Source: Flagellimonas hymeniacidonis (GTDB lineage Bacteria > Bacteroidota > Bacteroidia > Flavobacteriales > Flavobacteriaceae). Taken from it: a stretch of DNA of 64,000 nucleotides. The position numbers and the translations under genes are program-made. Within the stretch, counting starts at the first letter, position 1, and every line of letters starts with the position of its first letter. This document shows positions 58,256 to 64,000 of this stretch, piece by piece. Under the pieces are notes generated by a model. It was not told where the DNA came from and did not search any database. It saw only the letters and a list, made by a program, of their open reading frames with translations. Location of the stretch: the NCBI RefSeq assembly GCF_008040165.1, contig NZ_VRUR01000001.1, positions 1,383,349 to 1,447,348 on the forward strand, read 5' to 3'.

Positions 58256-61200
58256 ATGAAGTTTGCGGAATATAAAGGATTGAATTTACCCAAAGTATCA
58301 GAAGAAGTTTTGAACTTTTGGAAGGACAATCAAATTTTTGAAAAAAGTGTTTCCACCAGAGCGGGGAAAGAAAGCTACGTGTTTTACGAAGGGCCACCTT
58401 CTGCAAACGGAATGCCTGGAATTCACCATGTAATGGCACGTACCATCAAGGATATCTTTCCCAGGTATAAAACCATGAAAGGGTATCAAGTAAAGCGGAA
58501 AGCAGGATGGGATACCCACGGTTTGCCCATTGAGATCGGTGTGGAGAAAGAGCTTGGCATTACCAAAGAGGATATAGGCAAAAAGATTTCGGTTGAAGAA
58601 TATAATGCAGCCTGTAAAAAAGCGGTCATGCGTTATACAGATGTCTGGAATGAGATGACCGAAAAAATTGGTTATTGGGTAGATATGGATGATCCATATG
58701 TCACCTACAAATCAAAATATATGGAGTCTGTTTGGTGGTTGTTAAAGCAGATTTATGATAAAGGTCTTATCTATAAAGGATATACCATTCAACCGTATTC
58801 GCCAAAGGCGGGAACGGGATTAAGTTCCCATGAGTTGAATCAACCTGGAACGTATCAGGATGTAACGGATACCACGGTAACGGCACAATTTAAGGCTGTT
58901 GAAAACACATTGCCTGAGTTCTTAAAAAAGTTTGACCATTTGCATTTATTGGCTTGGACGACTACTCCATGGACCTTACCGTCCAATACTGCATTAACTG
59001 TTGGTGCTAAAATTGATTATGTAGTAGTTGCCACTTACAATCAATATACTTTTCAACCAACCCATGTTATCCTTGCTAAAAATTTAGTAGGGAAACAATT
59101 TGGAGGAAAGTTTGAACAAACGGATGATGTTTCAGTGCTTTCCAGTTTTTCTAAAGAAAATAAGAAGATACCGTTCTTAATTGCCACGGAATGTAAAGGA
59201 GAGGAATTACTGGGAATTCAATACGAGCAATTGCTTCCATATGCCCAGCCCTATCAAAATCCAGAAAACGCTTTTCGAGTTATTTCAGGGGATTTTGTAA
59301 CTACCGAAGATGGTACAGGAATTGTACATACCGCGCCCACCTTTGGTGCGGATGATGCCTTGGTGGCAAAACAAGCAAAACCTGAAGTGCCACCGATGTT
59401 GGTGTTGGATGAAAACAACAATCCAGTCCCTTTGGTCGATTTGCAAGGAAGGTTTAGACCAGAACTTGGGGAGTTTGCCGGCAAGTATGTGAAGAACGAA
59501 TACTATGCAGATGATGCGGTTCCAGAGAAGTCTGTTGATGTTGAAATTGCCATCAAACTAAAAGAAGAGAATAAAGCCTTTAAGGTAGAGAAGTACGTAC
59601 ACAGTTACCCAAATTGCTGGCGTACGGACAAGCCGATTTTATACTATCCGTTGGATTCTTGGTTCATTAAGGTTACGGATGTTAAAGACCGTATGTTCGA
59701 GTTAAACCAAAGTATCAACTGGAAGCCAAAAGCTACCGGTGAGGGTCGATTTGGAAACTGGTTGGCCAATGCCAACGACTGGAACCTTTCCCGTTCCCGT
59801 TACTGGGGAATTCCACTCCCCATTTGGCGCACCGAAGATGGGAAAGAAGAGCTGATGATTGGATCCGTAGCGGAATTGAAATCCGAAATGGGTAAAGCTG
59901 TTGAAGCAGGAGTTCTTGAAAAAGACCTTTTTGAGGATTTTGTGGTAGGCGACAATGACGAGGGGAACTATGACAAAATCGATTTGCATAAAAATATTGT
60001 GGATCAGATTACTTTGGTATCCCCATCAGGAAAACCCATGAAAAGGGAATCTGATTTAATTGATGTTTGGTTTGATAGTGGGTCCATGCCCTATGCACAA
60101 TGGCATTACCCGTTTGAAAATAAAGAGCTAATCGATGGCGGTGTTGCATTCCCAGCAAACTTTATTGCGGAAGGAGTGGACCAAACAAGAGGATGGTTCT
60201 ATACTTTGCATGCCATTGCCACTATGGTTTTCGATACCGTTTCCTATAAAAATGTAGTTTCAAATGGGTTGGTATTGGACAAGGACGGAAAGAAAATGTC
60301 CAAGCGTTTAGGGAATGCTGTTGATCCATTTAAAGTGCTTCCAGAACATGGGGCAGATGCCACACGTTGGTATATGATTTCCAATGCAAACCCATGGGAC
60401 AATTTAAAATTTGATTTGGATGGGATTGTTGAAGTAAAACGGAAATTTTTCGGCACACTTTATAACACCTATTCTTTTATGGCATTATATGCCAATATTG
60501 ATGGGTTTGATTATTCAGAGGCAGATATTCCATTAAGTGAGCGACCAGAAATTGACCAATGGATTTTATCTGAACTACATTCACTTATTCAAAAAGTGGA
60601 TGAGGCATACAATGATTATGAGGCGACCAAAGCAGCTCGAATGATTTCTGATTATGTGCAGGAAAATTTAAGCAACTGGTATGTGAGATTATGCCGAAGA
60701 CGTTTCTGGAAAGGAGATTATCAACAAGATAAGATCTCTGCATATCAAACCTTGTATACCTGTTTGTTAACCGTAGCCAAGCTATCAGCCCCAATAGCAC
60801 CCTTCTTCATGGATCGGTTGTATAAGGATTTGGATGCAACTACCAAAAAGGACGGTTTTGAAAGTGTTCATTTATCAGGTTTTCCAGTTTCTGACCAAGG
60901 GATGATCAACAAAAAACTGGAACGTAAAATGCAATTGGCACAAAAAGTTTCTTCCTTGGTATTGTCCATTCGTCAAAAGGAAAAGATCAAGGTACGTCAG
61001 CCACTGCAAAAAATAATGATTCCTATTTTGGATGATGAACAGAAAGCAGATATTGAAGCGGTTTCAGATTTAATAAAATCCGAGGTAAACGTAAAAGAAA
61101 TTGAATTGCTTGATGATGCTTCCGGAATTTTGGTGAAACAAATCAAACCTAATTTCAAGGTTTTAGGGCCTAGATTTGGGAAGGATATGAAGGCTATTGC

Positions 61201-61654
61201 TGGCGCGGTGAACTTGTTGAATCAAGATGATATCCAAAAAATTGAACGAGAAGGCGAATTAATGCTTGCTTTGGAAAATAAAAGTATTATTTTACAGTTA
61301 ACTGATGTGGACATCAGCTCCCAAGATATTGAAGGGTGGTTGGTAGCAAGTTCTGGCTCATTAACGGTCGCTTTAGATGTAACCATTGATGAAAACCTTA
61401 GAAAAGAGGGCATTGCAAGAGAACTGGTGAATAGAATCCAAAACCTTAGAAAGGAATCTGGATTTGAAGTCACCGATAGAATTGACATTAAAATATTGAA
61501 AGACGGTTTTGTGGAAAGTGCGGTTTCCAGTAATGAAGATTACATTAAAACAGAAACTTTGACTGCAGAACTGAATTTTGAAGAAAAATTAGATGAAGGT
61601 ATAGCGATTGCCTTTGATGAAGTAAATACAAAATTGTTTATCCAAAAACATTAG
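58256..61654 (+). CDS. ileS: Isoleucyl-tRNA synthetase, IleRS2 type with GXHH signature
   Basis: 1132-aa class I synthetase that charges tRNA-Ile. The length and the YEGPPSANGMP, DIFPRYKTMKGYQVKRK and WDTHGLPIEIGVEKELG segments place it in the eukaryote-like IleRS2 clade. The HIGH signature is altered: G55-I-H57-H58, i.e. G-x-H-H in place of H-x-G-H. The KMSKR loop is present (GKKMSKRLGN, about 680). The editing domain (T-rich TTPWTLPSN) and a C-terminal tRNA-binding extension are also visible. It has a preceding promoter box and SD-like site, and precedes the DksA-like gene by 3 bp, so they are co-transcribed. Confidence 0.96.
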   Translation: MKFAEYKGLNLPKVSEEVLNFWKDNQIFEKSVSTRAGKESYVFYEGPPSANGMPGIHHVMARTIKDIFPRYKTMKGYQVKRKAGWDTHGLPIEIGVEKELGITKEDIGKKISVEEYNAACKKAVMRYTDVWNEMTEKIGYWVDMDDPYVTYKSKYMESVWWLLKQIYDKGLIYKGYTIQPYSPKAGTGLSSHELNQPGTYQDVTDTTVTAQFKAVENTLPEFLKKFDHLHLLAWTTTPWTLPSNTALTVGAKIDYVVVATYNQYTFQPTHVILAKNLVGKQFGGKFEQTDDVSVLSSFSKENKKIPFLIATECKGEELLGIQYEQLLPYAQPYQNPENAFRVISGDFVTTEDGTGIVHTAPTFGADDALVAKQAKPEVPPMLVLDENNNPVPLVDLQGRFRPELGEFAGKYVKNEYYADDAVPEKSVDVEIAIKLKEENKAFKVEKYVHSYPNCWRTDKPILYYPLDSWFIKVTDVKDRMFELNQSINWKPKATGEGRFGNWLANANDWNLSRSRYWGIPLPIWRTEDGKEELMIGSVAELKSEMGKAVEAGVLEKDLFEDFVVGDNDEGNYDKIDLHKNIVDQITLVSPSGKPMKRESDLIDVWFDSGSMPYAQWHYPFENKELIDGGVAFPANFIAEGVDQTRGWFYTLHAIATMVFDTVSYKNVVSNGLVLDKDGKKMSKRLGNAVDPFKVLPEHGADATRWYMISNANPWDNLKFDLDGIVEVKRKFFGTLYNTYSFMALYANIDGFDYSEADIPLSERPEIDQWILSELHSLIQKVDEAYNDYEATKAARMISDYVQENLSNWYVRLCRRRFWKGDYQQDKISAYQTLYTCLLTVAKLSAPIAPFFMDRLYKDLDATTKKDGFESVHLSGFPVSDQGMINKKLERKMQLAQKVSSLVLSIRQKEKIKVRQPLQKIMIPILDDEQKADIEAVSDLIKSEVNVKEIELLDDASGILVKQIKPNFKVLGPRFGKDMKAIAGAVNLLNQDDIQKIEREGELMLALENKSIILQLTDVDISSQDIEGWLVASSGSLTVALDVTIDENLRKEGIARELVNRIQNLRKESGFEVTDRIDIKILKDGFVESAVSSNEDYIKTETLTAELNFEEKLDEGIAIAFDEVNTKLFIQKH

Positions 61655-61657
61655 AAC

Positions 61658-62041
61658 ATGGCACAAGATTTAAAAGTAAGATACTCGGATAAAGATCTAA
61701 AAGAATTTAGAACGTTAATTGAAGAAAAGATAGATAAGGCCAATAAGCATTTAGAGCTGCTTAAGAGCTCTTATATGAACGATGGCAATAATGGCACGGA
61801 TGACACCTCTCCGACCTTTAAAGCCTTTGAGGAAGGTTCTGAGACCATGAGCAAAGAAGCCAACACACAGTTGGCAATTCGCCAAGAAAAATTCATTAGG
61901 GACTTAAAGAATGCGTTGCTCAGAATAGAGAACAAGACGTATGGTATTTGCCGTGTAACCGGGAAGCTGATCAACAAAGAGCGATTAAAGCTTGTACCGC
62001 ATGCTACACTGAGCATTGAGGCCAAGAATATGCAGAAATAA
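61658..62041 (+). CDS. DksA/TraR-like protein lacking a complete zinc finger
   Basis: 127-aa protein of the DksA/TraR family: N-terminal coiled-coil helices with KEFRTLIEEKIDKANKHLELLK and LAIRQEKFIRDLKNALLRIENKTYGIC, then the C-terminal segment RVTGKLINKERLKLVPHATLSIEAKN. The family C4 zinc site CxxC...CxxC is reduced to one cysteine (C112, in YGIC); the others are T, S/A and A in the matching positions. The acidic tip DxxDxA of DksA is replaced by NNGTDDTSP. It is thus probably a zinc-independent RNA-polymerase-binding regulator. It lies 3 bp after ileS and is followed by a terminator. Confidence 0.87.
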   Translation: MAQDLKVRYSDKDLKEFRTLIEEKIDKANKHLELLKSSYMNDGNNGTDDTSPTFKAFEEGSETMSKEANTQLAIRQEKFIRDLKNALLRIENKTYGICRVTGKLINKERLKLVPHATLSIEAKNMQK

Positions 62042-62043
62042 CA

Positions 62044-62066
62044 AAAACGCCGTAAGGCGTTTTTTT
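62044..62066 (+). terminator. Rho-independent terminator after ileS-dksA-like unit
   Basis: Stem AAACGCC/GGCGTTT-type with a GTAA tetraloop (62047-62051 with 62056-62060, extendable by A-T pairs) and T7. The next ATG begins at 62071, immediately after the T tract. Confidence 0.85.
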
Positions 62067-62070
62067 GTTT

Positions 62071-62691
62071 ATGAAAAGGATATTCTTTTTTCTCTGTCTT
62101 TTTTCATTGATTCAGTTGCAAGGTCAGAAACTAATCAAGAAGGCCTTTGTTGGTCCAGAGACCAAATACATTCAAATTGACTCTAAGTATTGCTATCAGG
62201 TCGATCTTGACACCAACAATATCAATGAGGTTAAGGTGGAGGCGAGTATCGAGGGGGAATATTCCAAGGATTTAGTGATTACTATAGAAGAACAAGGCGC
62301 TACTGTTTTGCTCAGTGCAGGTTTTCAGCCGAACTTTATCAATCCAAATGATAAACTTAGTGCCCATAAAGTTATTTCCATAAAATTACGCATAACACTT
62401 CCGGAGCATAAAGAGGTATCCGTTTATGGTACAAATAGTAATGTACAGGCAACAGGGGATTTTAAAAGTCTTATGGTAAAATTATCAGATGGGAGATGTG
62501 TATTGGAAAATGTAATAGCAAATGTTGAGGTAGCCACCCAAAAAGGAGATATTTTACTCAAGGTTCCAAGCGGAAATATTGTTGCCAAAAGCACATATGG
62601 AGAAGTTCAGAAAGAAACTATTCCACAAGGTGAAAAGCTATATAACTTGAACACGGTAGAAGGACGGATCTTCCTTAAGAAAACAAAATAA
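62071..62691 (+). CDS. Exported beta-helix-like protein (DUF4097-like)
   Basis: 206-aa protein with a signal peptide (about 1-19, ends LQGQ) and a mature part of short beta strands with the spacing of DUF4097-type adhesin-like proteins: VSVYGTNSNVQATGDFKSLMVKLSDGRCVLENVIANVEVATQKGDILLKVPSGNIVAKSTYGEV. The family assignment is by pattern and tentative. Its start ATG 62071 comes only 5 nt after the terminator of the preceding unit, so it has no visible room for a promoter of its own; read-through is implied. lspA follows after 34 bp. Confidence 0.7.
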   Translation: MKRIFFFLCLFSLIQLQGQKLIKKAFVGPETKYIQIDSKYCYQVDLDTNNINEVKVEASIEGEYSKDLVITIEEQGATVLLSAGFQPNFINPNDKLSAHKVISIKLRITLPEHKEVSVYGTNSNVQATGDFKSLMVKLSDGRCVLENVIANVEVATQKGDILLKVPSGNIVAKSTYGEVQKETIPQGEKLYNLNTVEGRIFLKKTK

Positions 62692-62697
62692 TATCCA

Positions 62698-62705
62698 TAC
62701 TTTTG
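62698..62705 (+). promoter_or_regulatory. -7 box upstream of lspA
   Basis: TACTTTTG, exact TAnnTTTG match, 20 nt before the lspA ATG, so lspA may have its own promoter within the intergenic stretch. Confidence 0.5.
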
Positions 62706-62725
62706 CGCAATCTGTTTTTAAGGTA

Positions 62726-63358
62726 ATGAATTTAAAGAAGTCCCTGTTAATCATCGTATTGGTCCTTTTGGTGGATCAGATAAGTAAAGTCTATGTAAAG
62801 ACCAATTTTGTGTTGGGAGAATCCATCGATGTTTTTACTTGGTTTAAAATACTTTTTATAGAAAATGAAGGTGCTGCATGGGGAACAAAGTTAAGTGACC
62901 TACTACCCATTTCTGAGTCTGCAGGGAAACTGGTTCTGACCATTTTTAGACTTTTTGCCATTTTTGGTATTGGGTATTGGCTTTGGGATAACATAAAGAA
63001 ACAATCCCCACGAACATTGGTTTTGGCAGTTTCACTCATTTTTGCAGGAGCTTTGGGGAACATTATTGATTCTGTTTTTTATGGGATGATTTTTGACGAG
63101 AGCAGCAATCAAGTTGCCACTTTATTTTCCAGTGAGCCTTATGGAAAGCTATTTTATGGAAAAGTAGTGGATATGCTTTATTTTCCGTTGGTTGATACTT
63201 CTTGGCCCGATTGGGTCCCTTCATTAGGCGGAAAAAGCTTTCGTTTTTTTGAGCCTGTTTTTAATATAGCGGACACTGCTATTAGCACTGGGGTTGGAAT
63301 ATTGATTGTATTCAATAAAAAAGCCTTTCCTAAACCAGAGAAACAAACCGAAGGTTAA
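62726..63358 (+). CDS. lspA: Lipoprotein signal peptidase (signal peptidase II)
   Basis: 210-aa inner-membrane aspartic protease that removes signal peptides from prolipoproteins, of which this window encodes several. Four TM segments; catalytic aspartates are in GALGNIIDSVFYG and FNIADTAISTG, and the VDQISKVYVK N-terminus and FIENEGAAWG loop are standard. The insert between the two aspartates (DESSNQVATLFSSEPYG ... SFRFFEPV) makes it longer than the proteobacterial enzymes, as is normal in Bacteroidota. Its 3' end overlaps the convergent cyclo-ligase gene by the shared TTAA. Confidence 0.95.
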   Translation: MNLKKSLLIIVLVLLVDQISKVYVKTNFVLGESIDVFTWFKILFIENEGAAWGTKLSDLLPISESAGKLVLTIFRLFAIFGIGYWLWDNIKKQSPRTLVLAVSLIFAGALGNIIDSVFYGMIFDESSNQVATLFSSEPYGKLFYGKVVDMLYFPLVDTSWPDWVPSLGGKSFRFFEPVFNIADTAISTGVGILIVFNKKAFPKPEKQTEG

Positions 63359-63915
63359 AATTTATATACTCTTTTGGGTGTAATACAATAATTGAGTCTT
63401 ACATCATTTTTGGTCATATTCATAATTTGTTCCTCTGCCTCAAAAAAGGAAAGCCCTACTGTAATGGTTTCCGTTCCACATTTCCTCAGAAAAGTATCAT
63501 AGTACCCTTTGCCATAACCCACTCGATTTCCTTTTAGGTCAAAGGCAAGTAAGGGCACAAAAACTACATCTATTTGGTTTTCTGGAATTTTAATACCATC
63601 CACAGGTTCTGGAATGTTCCATTTATTTTTTTTGAAAGCGGTGTTATCGGTTAGCAAATAGTTCTCCATTGCATTTTCTCCACTAACCTTTGGAATGACC
63701 ACATGCTTGTCCTTTCCCTGGAGAAGGGTCATTATCGGAAGGGTATCAACCTCCCTGTTTTCTTCAATACTTAAAAAAATATGGAAATAAAAAAAATCCC
63801 AAATAGGGATTTGAAGTGCATGATTTGCTAAAAGTATACTATAATCAGAGATTTCTGAAAGGCTTAGCCCTTCTCTCAAATTCTTATATTTTTTTCTCAG
63901 TTCATGTTTCAACAT
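63355..63915 (-). CDS. 5-formyltetrahydrofolate cyclo-ligase
   Basis: 186-aa cytosolic enzyme that converts 5-formyl-THF to methenyl-THF using ATP. LRKKYKNLREGLS is the N-terminal ATP-site segment, ENREVDTLPI and VFVPLLAFDLKGNRVGYGKGYYDTFL (the conserved FVPLLAFD-x-x-G-x-R-x-G-x-G-x-G-x-YD signature) follow. Length is normal. It ends convergently with lspA. The remaining 85 bp of the window contain no ORF that I can support. Confidence 0.95.
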   Translation of the reverse strand: MLKHELRKKYKNLREGLSLSEISDYSILLANHALQIPIWDFFYFHIFLSIEENREVDTLPIMTLLQGKDKHVVIPKVSGENAMENYLLTDNTAFKKNKWNIPEPVDGIKIPENQIDVVFVPLLAFDLKGNRVGYGKGYYDTFLRKCGTETITVGLSFFEAEEQIMNMTKNDVRLNYCITPKRVYKF

Positions 63916-64000
63916 CTAGTGTTGAAATTTTTCGGGGTGGTGTTTTGGGGAACTTTTTTTATTACTCTCTGGTTGAAACAGAGAAAAAGATTTTGAAAAA

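Overview
The window is chromosomal DNA from a member of the Bacteroidota, most likely a marine Flavobacteriaceae (Muricauda/Maribacter-like; genus not determined). Evidence: low GC, almost no Shine-Dalgarno sites, recurrent TAnnTTTG promoter -7 boxes, a BatA-type aerotolerance operon, a secreted protein with a type IX secretion C-terminal domain, lipoproteins with short SC-type lipoboxes, a long LspA, and a clade-2 isoleucyl-tRNA synthetase. I see no phage, transposon, CRISPR array, rRNA or tRNA. It reads as ordinary core genome with a few accessory loci.

Layout. 1-4748 (minus): Bat/MoxR operon (moxR, DUF58, large membrane protein, batA, start of batB). 4906-7684 (plus): aldo/keto reductase, SDR, AlbA_2-domain protein. 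7681-11015 (minus): amylosucrase plus fructokinase, a pair for sucrose use, and a small lipoprotein. 11115-14789: 1224-aa BNR-repeat T9SS exoprotein. 14997-16771 (plus): phosphoesterase and acyl-ACP desaturase. 16810-17906: two small envelope proteins, then a gene-free 350-bp stretch with three consecutive hairpins and an orphan plus-strand terminator. 18257-21428 (minus): ALDH7-like dehydrogenase, DUF1304, 3-hydroxyanthranilate dioxygenase, CAP lipoprotein. 21703-28038: CvpA, two small proteins, glpD with a palindromic operator, PDZ-hydrolase, membrane LytTR regulator, gpsA.

29211-34142 is an accessory catabolic locus: AraC regulator diverging from a PhyH dioxygenase, Na+ solute symporter, SDR and Dabb lipoprotein. 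34252-40438 carries a SulP transporter, secreted DinB-, YCII- and lipocalin-like proteins, and a membrane-anchored HTH protein diverging from a DUF1080-like secreted protein. 41020-49626 holds cytochrome c, YheT-like hydrolase, bestrophin, a UBP zinc finger paired with a cNMP/thioredoxin-reductase fusion, nitronate monooxygenase, thioesterase, SUKH protein, DMT transporter and an ArsC-like protein. 49676-50923 is an Asp/Glu racemase, a 46-aa ORF and an ArsR regulator preceded by a perfect 24-bp palindrome. 51820-63915 is mostly housekeeping: trans-sulfuration enzyme, glutamate dehydrogenase, recO, TonB receptor, ileS (with a GXHH instead of HXGH signature), a DksA-like protein lacking three zinc cysteines, lspA and 5-formyl-THF cyclo-ligase.

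Several long reading frames begin at TTG codons that lie in or just beside TAnnTTTG promoter boxes; in those cases I moved the start to the next ATG and give the reason. Functions are from motif recognition by eye; no database search was run.
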